This document shows positions 15,247 through 27,241 of a stretch of DNA of 38,605 nucleotides, in pieces. The translations under genes and the position numbers were made by a program. Under the pieces are notes generated by a model, which worked only from the letters and a program-made list of their open reading frames with translations, was not told where the DNA came from and ran no database searches. Origin of the DNA: an uncultured delta proteobacterium (GTDB lineage: Bacteria; Myxococcota_A; Polyangia; Polyangiales; Polyangiaceae); assembly GCA_903906315.1 (NCBI GenBank), contig CAIVJW010000161.1:1-38605 (forward strand), read 5' to 3'. The stretch's first letter is position 1. Each line of letters opens with the position of its first letter.

Positions 15247-16374
15247 GTGACGGAGCGCGGACGAGCGCTGGTGGCCATGAGCGGGGGCGTCGACTCCTCG
15301 GTGGCCGCGGCGCGCCTTCGCGACGAGGGCTGGGACGTCGTCGGCGTCACGCTCCACCTCTGGGACTATCCCGACGACGTCGGCGAGAAGGGCCGCTGCT
15401 GCGCGCCCGAGGACCAGCACCTCGCGCGGCGCGTCGCCGACCAGCTCGGCATCGCGCACTACACCTTCGACCGGCGGGAGCTCTTCCGGCGTCACGTCGT
15501 CGACCCCTTCGTCGGGGCGTATCTCGACGGCGAGACCCCGAGCCCGTGCGTCGCGTGCAACCGATCGGTCAAGCTGCGCGAGCTGCTGCCGCTCGCCCAC
15601 CGCCTCGGCGCGGACGTGGTCGCCACCGGCCACTACGCCCGCGTCGTGCGCGAGTCCGGCAAGGCGCGCCTCCACCGGGGTCGCGACCCGCACAAGGACC
15701 AGAGCTACTTCCTCCACATGCTCGACGAAGCCGAGGTCGCGCGCCTGGTCCTGCCGCTCGGTGACTCGACCAAGGACGAGGTGCGCGCCGAGGCGGTCGC
15801 CCGCGGCTTGCCCGGCGCCGGGCGTGGCGAGAGCCAGGAGCTCTGCTTCGTCCCGACCGGCCGCTACGACGCCTTCGTCGCCGCGCACGCGGACGGGCGC
15901 GTGCGGCCCGGACCGATCCTCGACCGCGAGGGCCGCGAGGTCGGCCGTCACGCCGGCCTCCATGCGTTCACCGTCGGCCAGCGCAAAGGCCTCGGCGTCG
16001 CGCTCGGCAAGCCCGCGTTCGTCGTCGGCCTCGACCCGGGGACGGGCGCCGTGCGGCTCGGTGACGAGGGCGACCTGCTCGCCGGCGGCGCCGTGCTCGA
16101 CGCGGGCACCTGGTGCGACGACGTCGTGCTCCCCCGTGACGCCACCGTGCGCGTGCGGGCCCGCCACGAGGGCGAGATCGCGCGGCTCGAACGCGGCCGT
16201 GACGCGGGCGGGGCCGAGGTCGTCCGCGTCCGGTTTCGCACGCCCGTCCGCGCCGTGTCGCCCGGGCAGATAGCCGTGGCCTACGACGGCGACCGGGTGC
16301 TCGGCGGCGCGCGCATCCTCGCCGCCCTGCCCGTCGGCGACGCGGTGGCTCGCGGCGGCGAGGTCGGCACATGA
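15247..16374 (+). CDS. mnmA: tRNA-specific 2-thiouridylase
   Basis: MnmA thiolates U34 of tRNA-Lys, tRNA-Glu and tRNA-Gln, using sulfur relayed from a cysteine desulfurase and ATP. The 375-residue product shows the PP-loop SGGVDSS at 12-18, the catalytic Cys104 in CVACNRSVKL and the partner Cys200 in ESQELCFV, RDPHKDQSYFLHML in the middle, and HAFTVGQRKGLG leading to the C-terminal beta-barrel. Length is normal. The GTG at 15247 gives the standard family start. Its TGA overlaps the ATG of the next gene, so the downstream secreted protein is translationally coupled to it. The other anticodon-modifying enzyme in the window is tilS. Confidence 0.96.
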   Translation: MTERGRALVAMSGGVDSSVAAARLRDEGWDVVGVTLHLWDYPDDVGEKGRCCAPEDQHLARRVADQLGIAHYTFDRRELFRRHVVDPFVGAYLDGETPSPCVACNRSVKLRELLPLAHRLGADVVATGHYARVVRESGKARLHRGRDPHKDQSYFLHMLDEAEVARLVLPLGDSTKDEVRAEAVARGLPGAGRGESQELCFVPTGRYDAFVAAHADGRVRPGPILDREGREVGRHAGLHAFTVGQRKGLGVALGKPAFVVGLDPGTGAVRLGDEGDLLAGGAVLDAGTWCDDVVLPRDATVRVRARHEGEIARLERGRDAGGAEVVRVRFRTPVRAVSPGQIAVAYDGDRVLGGARILAALPVGDAVARGGEVGT

Positions 16375-17024
16375 GCCGCGCCGCGGTCGCCATCGCGCTC
16401 GCGTTCGGCTTCGCGTCGAGCGCCTGCTCGCTCGGTCAGGGCGAGGGCAGGGTCTACAGCGAAAAGCTCTACGCCGAGGACTGCTGGTTCGACGAGTACG
16501 ACCTTGGCCCCGACTTTTTCGCCGCGGTCCCGTTCCGCGACACGCAGCAGATCCGCATCCAGCGTGGGAGCGATCTCGAGGAGGTCAGCGACGGTCTGAT
16601 CGTGCTCGTCGACGACACCGCAAAGGTGCGCTCGATGCTCGGCGAGCCGCTCTGCGTGTCGCTCCCGCCCGACGTGCGCCCGCCCGGCTCGCCGATCGGC
16701 GTCGACCCGGGGCAGGGCTGCGCCGACGGACCGCTCGTGCACATGGCGCTCTACCTCCAGCGCTCGTGCCACAACCAGAACATCGTCCTTTACTCCGTGG
16801 GCGGGCACATCACCTTCCAGCACCTCTTCGACGGCGACCCGAACGAGCCGAGCGCCGAGGAGAAGTACACGGACGCCACCTTCGACGACGTGATGGTCGG
16901 CGACCCGCGCGACGTGAAGCTCGGCGCGAAGGCCTACGAGATCCCGGCGGACAAGCAGTCGCGCCTGTCGGGCAACTTTCGCTTCTACTTCCAGCGCGGC
17001 CGTCCCGGGCAGGCGTTTCCCTAG
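16371..17024 (+). CDS. Secreted protein of unknown function, coupled to mnmA
   Basis: A 217-residue product whose ATG overlaps the mnmA stop (ATGA). The N-terminus is a signal peptide (AAVAIALAFGFASSAC) with a Cys at 19 that may be a lipid anchor, although the lipobox is imperfect. The mature part has Cys residues at about 38, 100, 121 and 132, and is rich in Asp, Phe and Tyr, with no repeat and no domain that I recognise. The segment GGHITFQHLFDGDPNEPSAEEKYTDATFDDVMVGDPRD is the most distinctive. Myxobacterial genomes carry many such orphan lipoproteins. Coupling to a tRNA thiolase probably reflects convenience of expression rather than function. Confidence 0.7.
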   Translation: MSRAAVAIALAFGFASSACSLGQGEGRVYSEKLYAEDCWFDEYDLGPDFFAAVPFRDTQQIRIQRGSDLEEVSDGLIVLVDDTAKVRSMLGEPLCVSLPPDVRPPGSPIGVDPGQGCADGPLVHMALYLQRSCHNQNIVLYSVGGHITFQHLFDGDPNEPSAEEKYTDATFDDVMVGDPRDVKLGAKAYEIPADKQSRLSGNFRFYFQRGRPGQAFP

Positions 17025-17080
17025 TCGCGTTCGCGGACGGCGTCGTGGACGCGCGATGGACAAGGCGATCCCGGGTTGGG

Positions 17081-17086
17081 TAGGCT
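17081..17086 (+). promoter_or_regulatory. -10-like box close to the 17095 start
   Basis: TAGGCT ends eight bases before the ATG at 17095, with no ribosome site between. Confidence 0.35.
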
Positions 17087-17094
17087 GCGTCGCG

Positions 17095-17994
17095 ATGCCT
17101 CCTCGCCCCGTCGTCGGCCTCGTGGCGGCGCTGCTCCTGCTCGGAGCGCCGGCCCGCGCGCTCGCCCAGGAGACGCCCATCTCCCAGGCCACCGAGGCGT
17201 GGGAGATGGGCAAGGTCGCCCAGGCCGGCAAGCTCTATGAAGCCGCGCTCGCCGGGGGCGGGCTGACGCCGTCCGACACGCTCGCCGCGTTCGTCCGCGT
17301 CGGCGCGTGGCGCGCCACGGTCGGAAAGAACGAGCTCGCCCTCAACGCGCTTCGCAACGCGGCCATCATCGACCCGGAGTTCGAGTGCCCCGCCCTCGGC
17401 GGCCCGCGCGCGAAGGCGCTGTGCGAGAAGGCTCGCAAGGAGGCCGCGGGCCTCGAGAAGCTCACACTCTCCGTCGAGGCTCCCGAGGGGGTGAAGACCG
17501 ACACCGACCTCGTCCTCGCCGCGACGCTCCCTGAGTCGCTCGCGCCGCTCTTCGAGGCCATGTCGCTCGCCGTCGAGGACCGCCCCGGCCACGTCGTCCA
17601 CGCCGAGGAGCGGCCCCTCGGCGACGTCGGCGGCAGCGCCGGGAAGGGCGCCTCCGCGCGGCTCGAGTTCACCATCCCGGCGGCCGAAATCCCCGTCGGA
17701 TCGACGCTGCGCGTGCGCGTCGCCGTGCTCGACGCGCAGAAGAACGAGTGGGCCCGCGCCAGCTCCAACGTCCGCGTCGCGGCGCGTTCGCTCCCTCCGC
17801 CGACGGTCGAAGCGCCGTCTCCCCCGCCGCCCCCTCCGTCGAGGGGCTTCTGGCACGGGCCCTGGCCGTACGTCGTCGGCGGCGCGATCCTCGCTTCCGC
17901 GGTGGTGACGATCGCGGTCGCCGCGTCGGCGGGTGGCGGGGATACCGTCACCCTCCACGCCCCGACGTGGCAAGCGGCCTCGTTCTCGCGCTAG
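17095..17994 (+). CDS. Secreted/membrane-anchored repeat-like protein upstream of a kinase
   Basis: The start at 17095 is preferred to the in-frame ATG at 17056 because a clean signal peptide begins there (MPPRPVVGLVAALLLLGAPA, cleavage after ALA at 24). The 299-residue product then has a helical, TPR-like region (30-110) with alternating Leu/Ala heptads and two Cys, a beta-rich region resembling an immunoglobulin-like or carbohydrate-binding fold (120-240), a Pro-rich stretch (245-260), a membrane helix (WPYVVGGAILASAVVTIAVA) and a short tail. This suggests a periplasmic sensor anchored at its C-terminus. It lies 17 bases ahead of the Ser/Thr kinase gene. Myxobacterial kinase loci often carry a protein of this build; the ligand is unknown. 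Confidence 0.7.
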   Translation: MPPRPVVGLVAALLLLGAPARALAQETPISQATEAWEMGKVAQAGKLYEAALAGGGLTPSDTLAAFVRVGAWRATVGKNELALNALRNAAIIDPEFECPALGGPRAKALCEKARKEAAGLEKLTLSVEAPEGVKTDTDLVLAATLPESLAPLFEAMSLAVEDRPGHVVHAEERPLGDVGGSAGKGASARLEFTIPAAEIPVGSTLRVRVAVLDAQKNEWARASSNVRVAARSLPPPTVEAPSPPPPPPSRGFWHGPWPYVVGGAILASAVVTIAVAASAGGGDTVTLHAPTWQAASFSR

Positions 17995-18011
17995 ACTGAG
18001 CGTCCCGGAGC

Positions 18012-20561
<2,550 letters not shown>

Positions 20562-20580
20562 CGTGCCCGCGGGAGGCAGC

Positions 20581-22326
20581 GTGAACGCCGGTCGAAGGAT
20601 CTCCTCCGTACGAGCGAGGCGCCGACGCGGCACGCTCGCCGTCCTCGTCGCGGTCGCGCTGCCCGCGGTCGGGGCCTCGCTGCCGGCCGCGTGCACGGGC
20701 TCGGGCGTCGACGTCGTGCTCTCGGACGTCGCGGGCCTCCGCAAGTCGGCCGCGTTCGCGGAGATCCTCGTCTACGACCAGGCTTGTCCGTCGCTCGACC
20801 TGCTCTCGCGCGGCGTCGAGGGCAGCCCCAAGGTGCGCCGGGTCGCGGGCGCGTCCGGCGACCTCCCCGACCTCGGCGACCTCCCGCAGGGGCCGCACGG
20901 CGTCGCCGCGCTTCTGCGCGACGAGGGGTGCGCCGTGATCGCGAGCGGCTGCGCCGACGCCGACTTCTCGACCGTGCGCAGGGTGGTCGTCCCGCTCGGC
21001 GCCGTCGTGCCGCCGCAGGGCCCGTGCGCGGGCGGCGCCACGTGCGTCGACGCTGCGTGCGTCGGCGGGAACGACGCCGGCAAGGCCGACGCCGGCACGG
21101 TCGACGCCGGCACGGTCGACGCCGGGGCCGCCGACGCGGGCGGCGATGCCGGTCACGCGGACGCCTCGGCGCCGGACGCCGGCGGCTCGTCGTGCACGCT
21201 CGCCGTGGTGAAGGCCGGCCCGCTCCCCGGGCTCGTCGACGCGAGCGGCGGCACCATGACCGGCCCCGGTGTCACCGCGACCGAGGACGGCTTCCTGGTC
21301 GCGTACCGTGAAGGGACGCACGATGGCGCCTCGGCGAGCGCCGCGCTTCTCCACATCGGCGACGATGGCAAGGTCGGCCTCCCCTCGCGCCAGCCGCTGC
21401 CGACTTGTCCCGGCGCTGCGGCCTCGGACGGAGTGGGCGTCGCGGAGAGCGGCGGCTCCGGGCTGGTCGTCGTGTCGCGCGCGGCCTGCGCGCCCGCCGG
21501 CGCCGGACTCACGATCCTCGCGTTCGACGCCGCGCACCAGCTCGGCGCGGCGGCTGCGTCCGTCGACCTCGGCGCGGCGGTCTCCGTGCCTCGCTCGCAG
21601 GCGCTCACGGCGCGCAAGGGCGGGTTCGATGCGGCGCTCGTCGTCGACGGCGTCGCGCAGCTGGCGTCGATCGGCGCCGGCTCGATCACGAAGCAAGCCT
21701 ACTTCGCCGAGGGGACGACCTCGCGCTTCGCCGGCGTCGCGCAGACGTCGGCCACCCGCGCCACCTTCGCCGACCGGCCGAACCTGCTCGGGGGCGAGAC
21801 CGTGCTCACGATGACGTCGCTCGACCCGCCGGTCGGCGACGCCGGCGCGCTCGCGGCCCTCGTTGCGGTGCGGCCGCCGAGCGCGTGGGGCGCGCTCGCG
21901 GCGTGGACGTCGCCGTCGGCCGACCGAGCTGCGGCCGTGACGCTCGAGCCGAATGGCGCGATCGCCTGGGGCGCCGTCGATCGGGATGGCACCACGCGAG
22001 GCGCGGGCAGCGTCCCTGCGGGCGATGGCTCCGCGTACGCCGCGGGGGACGTCGCGGTGATCGCCGATCGGCTGCTCGTCGCCCTCGCCGAGCCGGCCGG
22101 GCTGCGCGTGCAGCGGCTGGTCGGCGCGCGAGGAGACGCCCTGTCCGCCGAGGGGCTCCCCGTCCCGATTGCTGGTGCCGGCGTCGTCGCCCTGGCCGCC
22201 TTCGACGGTGCGCGTGTCGCGATCGCCGCGGCGCGCAACCGGGTGCTCGTCGTCTGGGTCACGAAGAACGAGCTCGGTCCGACCGATCCGACCGGCGGCT
22301 ACGCCATCCTCGCCTGCGGCGACTGA
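20581..22326 (+). CDS. Large exported protein downstream of the kinase, with Asp-Ala-Gly linker
   Basis: The start is set at the GTG at 20581: a GGGAGG ends four bases before it, while the in-frame GTG at 20563 has no ribosome site. The 581-residue product has an N-terminal Arg-rich signal region and hydrophobic helix ending LPAAC, then a Cys-containing globular part (about 40-165). A low-complexity linker made of GTVDAG/DAG repeats (about 168-200) follows. The remaining ~380 residues of beta-strand-like segments (DGFLVAYREG, GLVVVSRAACAP, DRLLVALAEPAGLRVQRLV, ARNRVLVVWV) look like a propeller or sandwich. I do not recognise the family. It is probably displayed in the periplasm or on the surface. 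Confidence 0.65.
   Translation: MNAGRRISSVRARRRRGTLAVLVAVALPAVGASLPAACTGSGVDVVLSDVAGLRKSAAFAEILVYDQACPSLDLLSRGVEGSPKVRRVAGASGDLPDLGDLPQGPHGVAALLRDEGCAVIASGCADADFSTVRRVVVPLGAVVPPQGPCAGGATCVDAACVGGNDAGKADAGTVDAGTVDAGAADAGGDAGHADASAPDAGGSSCTLAVVKAGPLPGLVDASGGTMTGPGVTATEDGFLVAYREGTHDGASASAALLHIGDDGKVGLPSRQPLPTCPGAAASDGVGVAESGGSGLVVVSRAACAPAGAGLTILAFDAAHQLGAAAASVDLGAAVSVPRSQALTARKGGFDAALVVDGVAQLASIGAGSITKQAYFAEGTTSRFAGVAQTSATRATFADRPNLLGGETVLTMTSLDPPVGDAGALAALVAVRPPSAWGALAAWTSPSADRAAAVTLEPNGAIAWGAVDRDGTTRGAGSVPAGDGSAYAAGDVAVIADRLLVALAEPAGLRVQRLVGARGDALSAEGLPVPIAGAGVVALAAFDGARVAIAAARNRVLVVWVTKNELGPTDPTGGYAILACGD
21088..21117 (+). repeat. 15-bp tandem repeat in coding sequence
   Basis: GACGCCGGCACGGTC occurs twice in direct tandem and a partial third copy follows. 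It encodes the DAGTV units of the low-complexity linker and is prone to slippage in steps of five residues. Confidence 0.7.
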
Positions 22327-22342
22327 TCGTTCGCCGCAGGCG

Positions 22343-22364
22343 CGCGCGCGGCGCCCCGCGCGCG
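22343..22364 (+). terminator. Hairpin after the exported-protein gene
   Basis: A perfect 9-bp stem (CGCGCGCGG / CCGCGCGCG) with a four-base loop, 16 bases after the stop at 22326. No T-run. Confidence 0.35.
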
Positions 22365-22373
22365 ACGCGGCGG

Positions 22374-22382
22374 TGCTAGGAC
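22374..22382 (+). promoter_or_regulatory. Extended -10 box close to the 22390 start
   Basis: TGC followed by TAGGAC ends seven bases before the ATG, with no ribosome site between. Confidence 0.35.
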
Positions 22383-22389
22383 CTCGCCC

Positions 22390-23679
22390 ATGCGAGCGCG
22401 TGGGAGAGGCGGACCGGGCAAGGTCGCGGAGACGCTGCGGGTGGAGCGGATCGCGGCCGGCGGGGACGGCGTGGGGCGCCTGTCGGACGGCGTGGTGGTG
22501 TTCGTGCCGAGCGTCGCGGCCGGCGAGCTCGTCGAGGCCGAGGTCGACCGCTCCCGCAGGCCGGCGCGCGGGCGGCTGCTGCGCGTCGTCGAGCCTTCGC
22601 CCTCGCGGGTCGAGCCTGCGTGCGCCCACGTGCGCGAGTGCGGTGGCTGCGACCTGATGCACCTCGCCGTGTCGGCGCAGCAGGACGCCCACGCGGCCAT
22701 CGTCCGCGAGGCGGTGGCGCACGCGACCGGCGTCGCCGAGCCCCCGGCCGTGCGGGTCCACGCCGCGGAGGCGGCGCTCGGCTACCGCACCCGCGCGCGG
22801 CTGTTCGCGCGCGCCGATCGCGGTCGCGTGCGGGTCGGCTACCGCGCCGCGGGATCGCACGCGGTCGCCGCCGTCGACGCGTGCCTCGTGCTGGACGCGA
22901 CGCTCGCGCCGCTCGTCGGCGAGCTCCCGGCGCTGCTTGCCGGCGCGAAGGGTGAGGGCGACCTCTCGATCGCGCGGGGCGAGGGCGCCCGCCCCGTGCT
23001 CGACGTGGCCTGGCGCGGCGACCTGCCGCCCGCGTTCTGGTCGCGGATCGACGAGCGCGTCGCCTCCGGCGCGTGGGCCGGCGCGCGCGTTCGCCTCGAA
23101 GGGGTCGCCACCCCAGCCAACTTCGGCGACCCGCGCGCCGTGCTCGCGGGCGTGGACGGCGCGCCGCTGCGGCTCGCGGCCGGGGCGTTCGCTCAACCTT
23201 CCGAGGCCGGTGCCGTCGCGCTCGCGCGGCGCGTCGCCGATCTTGCCGCGCCGCGCGACCGTCACGTGCTCGAGCTCTTCGCTGGCAGCGGCACGCTCTC
23301 GGTCGCGCTCGCTCCGGGCGCCGCATCCTTCACCGCCGTCGAAATCGATCCGGAGGCGGCCGCTTGCGCGCGAGAGAACCTCGCCTCGCGTGCGCTCGCC
23401 GGCAAGGTCTTCGCCGCCGACGCCGACGCCCACGTCATCCCGCCGCGCGCCGAGGTGGTCGTCCTCGATCCGCCCCGCACCGGAGCGGTCGGCGCCGCCC
23501 GGGCCCTCGCCGCCTCGCGCGCGAAGGTCGTCGTCTACGTCGCGTGCGACCCTCCCACGCTCGCGCGCGACCTCGCCGTCCTCACCGAGCGGACCTTCGT
23601 CCTGACCGACCTCGAGACGTTCGAGCTGTTCCCGCAGACGAGCCACGTCGAGACCGTCGCCCGCCTCGTCCGCCGCTGA
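22390..23679 (+). CDS. RlmD/TrmA-type RNA uracil-C5 methyltransferase
   Basis: A 429-residue enzyme of the RumA/TrmA family that methylates C5 of a uridine, most likely in 23S rRNA. A TRAM RNA-binding domain covers about 13-65. Four Cys placed as in RlmD (Cys78, 84 and 87 in CAHVRECGGC, and Cys165) should hold a 4Fe-4S cluster. The C-terminal domain has the SAM loop LELFAGSGTLSVAL, DPPRTG, the nucleophile Cys386 in YVACDPPTLARDL and the base Glu421 in HVETVA. The family is certain; the exact uridine is not. It is a free-standing gene after the kinase operon. The cluster suggests sensitivity to iron supply, which is known for the family rather than shown here. Confidence 0.9.
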   Translation: MRARGRGGPGKVAETLRVERIAAGGDGVGRLSDGVVVFVPSVAAGELVEAEVDRSRRPARGRLLRVVEPSPSRVEPACAHVRECGGCDLMHLAVSAQQDAHAAIVREAVAHATGVAEPPAVRVHAAEAALGYRTRARLFARADRGRVRVGYRAAGSHAVAAVDACLVLDATLAPLVGELPALLAGAKGEGDLSIARGEGARPVLDVAWRGDLPPAFWSRIDERVASGAWAGARVRLEGVATPANFGDPRAVLAGVDGAPLRLAAGAFAQPSEAGAVALARRVADLAAPRDRHVLELFAGSGTLSVALAPGAASFTAVEIDPEAAACARENLASRALAGKVFAADADAHVIPPRAEVVVLDPPRTGAVGAARALAASRAKVVVYVACDPPTLARDLAVLTERTFVLTDLETFELFPQTSHVETVARLVRR

Positions 23680-23785
23680 CCGTCGGCCCCGTCGCGCGGA
23701 CCGGCGCCTTGCGCGCGCGTCGGTCGATCGCGGGATGCGCCGGACCGGTCGCAAGGATTGCTTTCAGGTCCGTCCTCGCGCCCAG

Positions 23786-23794
23786 TGCTACGCT
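23786..23794 (+). promoter_or_regulatory. Extended -10 box close to the 23805 start
   Basis: TGC followed by TACGCT ends ten bases before the ATG. No Shine-Dalgarno sequence is present. Confidence 0.4.
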
Positions 23795-23804
23795 CCTGCG
23801 CCGA

Positions 23805-23999
23805 ATGATCCACCGCGTCGACGACCGCCTCCGAGACGAGGTGCGCCGCTTCCGCCTGGTCTTTCTCTGCACTGACTGCTCGCAGTTCGACCCGGACGGA
23901 CAGCGCTGCTCGCTCGGCTACCCGAACCACGACCACCTTCGCTGCGATCTCGACCAGCAGGACGAGCTCGTGTTCTGCAAGTCCTTCGAGCTGACGTGA
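23805..23999 (+). CDS. 64-residue Cys-rich protein overlapping tilS
   Basis: A small basic-to-acidic protein with Cys at 22, 25, 35, 47 and 58, opening with a helix (DDRLRDEVRRFRLVFL) and followed by CTDCSQFDPDGQRC and HLRCDLDQQDELVFCKSFEL. The CxxC...C...C...C pattern suits a zinc or iron site. Codon use (nearly all third positions G or C) matches real genes here. Its TGA overlaps the GTG of tilS (GTGA), so the two are translationally coupled. I know no named family; a role in metal handling or tRNA modification is only a guess from position and Cys pattern. Confidence 0.65.
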   Translation: MIHRVDDRLRDEVRRFRLVFLCTDCSQFDPDGQRCSLGYPNHDHLRCDLDQQDELVFCKSFELT

Positions 24000-24916
24000 C
24001 CGGCGGGGGGGGCGCTCGCGACCGAGCGAAGCGGAGCCACCCCCCGGCGCTGCTGCGCCTCGTCGAGACCACGCTGCGCGAGGAGGCGCTCGTCGCGCGC
24101 GGGGACGCGGTCCTTTGCGCGTGCTCCGGTGGCCCCGACTCGACGGCGCTGCTCCACGTGCTCGCGCGCCTGCGAGCCCCGCTCGGCTTCTCGCTCGTCG
24201 CGCACGGCGTCGACCATGGTCTCCGTCCGGAGGCCGCGGGGGAGCTGCGCCTCGCCGAGCGCCTCGCGGCTTCGCTCGAGGTGCCCTTCGCGGTGACGCG
24301 CCTCTCGCTCGAGGCTGGCGCGGCGGTGCAGGAGCGCGCGCGCGCCGCCCGGCTCGATTCGCTCGCCGCGGCGGCGCGTGCGTGCGGGGCCGCGGCGGTC
24401 GCGACCGGCCACACGGCCGACGACCGCGCAGAGACCTTCCTGTTCCGCCTCCTCCGGGGGGCCGGCCCGCGCGGGCTCGCGGTGCTGCCGCCGCGCGCTC
24501 CCCTTCCGCGTCCGGGCGGCGAAGCGGGCCCTTCGCTCATCCGCCCTCTGATCCGCGCCCGCCGCGCCGACGTGATCGCGCACGTGCGCCGCCACGGCCT
24601 CGAGGTCGCCGAGGACCCCTCGAACCGGGACGCGCGCTTCGCCCGCGTGCGCCTTCGCCGAGAGGTGATCCCCTTGCTCGAGGAGCTGTCGCCGCGCGTG
24701 GTCGAGCACCTGGTCGACCTCGCGGACATCCTCGCCGCGGCCCTCCCCGATCCCGCCCCGCTCGCCGCCCTCGGTCGCGCACAGCGCCTCGCGGTCGCCC
24801 GGGCCCAGCGGCTGGGGCGGCCGAGCGTCGCGATCCGGCTCCGCGGAGGCCGCGAGGCCGTCGTGACCTTCCCAGACGGGCGCATCGTGCTTAACGAACC
24901 AGACGAGCTCCCGTGA
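23996..24916 (+). CDS. tilS: tRNA(Ile)-lysidine synthase
   Basis: TilS joins lysine to C34 of the minor tRNA-Ile using ATP, switching it from reading AUG to AUA. The 306-residue product has the PP-loop SGGPDSTALLH (44-54), HGVDHGLRPEA, the TGHTADDRAETFLFRLLRGAG segment that closes the active site, and RPLI..RRADV..HVRRHGLEVAEDPSN..ARFARVRLRREVIPLL. It ends shortly after the catalytic domain and lacks most of the C-terminal tRNA-grip domains of the 432-residue E. coli enzyme, like many short TilS. It begins with GTG inside the stop of the Cys-rich protein. ftsH follows, a common neighbour, but the hpt gene often found between them is absent. Confidence 0.93.
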   Translation: MTGGGGARDRAKRSHPPALLRLVETTLREEALVARGDAVLCACSGGPDSTALLHVLARLRAPLGFSLVAHGVDHGLRPEAAGELRLAERLAASLEVPFAVTRLSLEAGAAVQERARAARLDSLAAAARACGAAAVATGHTADDRAETFLFRLLRGAGPRGLAVLPPRAPLPRPGGEAGPSLIRPLIRARRADVIAHVRRHGLEVAEDPSNRDARFARVRLRREVIPLLEELSPRVVEHLVDLADILAAALPDPAPLAALGRAQRLAVARAQRLGRPSVAIRLRGGREAVVTFPDGRIVLNEPDELP

Positions 24917-25157
24917 CGCGCCGTTTGCCTCTGGTGTCATCGTGCGGCATCACCGTACGAAGTGCCGGCGGGGCGGGCGCCGAACGCTCCGCTTCGGGGG
25001 ACCGCTCGGAAGAGACGCGGCCTCCGACGTGACGGTTCACGGTCTCGATGGCATGCTGGTGTTCGTAACGGTAACTGGTGAGGTCGGCTCTGATCGTCTC
25101 GGCGTCGTGGCCGACGAGCAGGGCGATACGCGGCGCGGTCCTCCGCGCGTGGCGCAC
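24891..25157 (-). CDS. Doubtful 88-residue antisense reading frame before ftsH
   Basis: A GTG-started frame on the strand opposite tilS and ftsH. Its first 48 codons favour G or C in the third position, as real genes here do, and the product begins [20 protein letters not shown], faintly like a strand-helix start of a receiver domain. There is no ribosome site, the second half has ordinary codon use, and the end runs antisense into tilS. The plus strand is open here too (24942-25178). Most likely not a gene, but the region is otherwise empty. Confidence 0.15.
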   Translation of the reverse strand: MRHARRTAPRIALLVGHDAETIRADLTSYRYEHQHAIETVNRHVGGRVSSERSPEAERSAPAPPALRTVMPHDDTRGKRRVTGARLVR

Positions 25158-25174
25158 CGTGGAGAGGGTCGCTC

Positions 25175-27118
<1,944 letters not shown>

Positions 27119-27125
27119 GCGTGCT

Positions 27126-27143
27126 GGGGCCGCGAGAGGCCCC
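27126..27143 (+). terminator. Hairpin just after ftsH
   Basis: GGGGCC and GGCCCC pair around a six-base loop, seven bases after the ftsH stop. No T-run follows; a second hairpin lies 37 bases further on. Confidence 0.3.
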
Positions 27144-27180
27144 CAAGTCCGGGCCGTTGCTGCCCTGACGACGTGGGCTC

Positions 27181-27213
27181 GAGGGCCCCTTCTCCGCGAG
27201 GGGAGGGGGCCTC
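27181..27213. terminator. Hairpin between convergent ftsH and barrel genes
   Basis: A long stem of about 14 pairs with one mismatch and G-U pairs, closed by a GCGA loop. It is followed by GTCGTTTCG on the plus strand. It lies 29 bases from the barrel-gene stop. Confidence 0.45.
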
Positions 27214-27241
27214 GTCGTTTCGAATGGTCGCGAGGCGCTCG

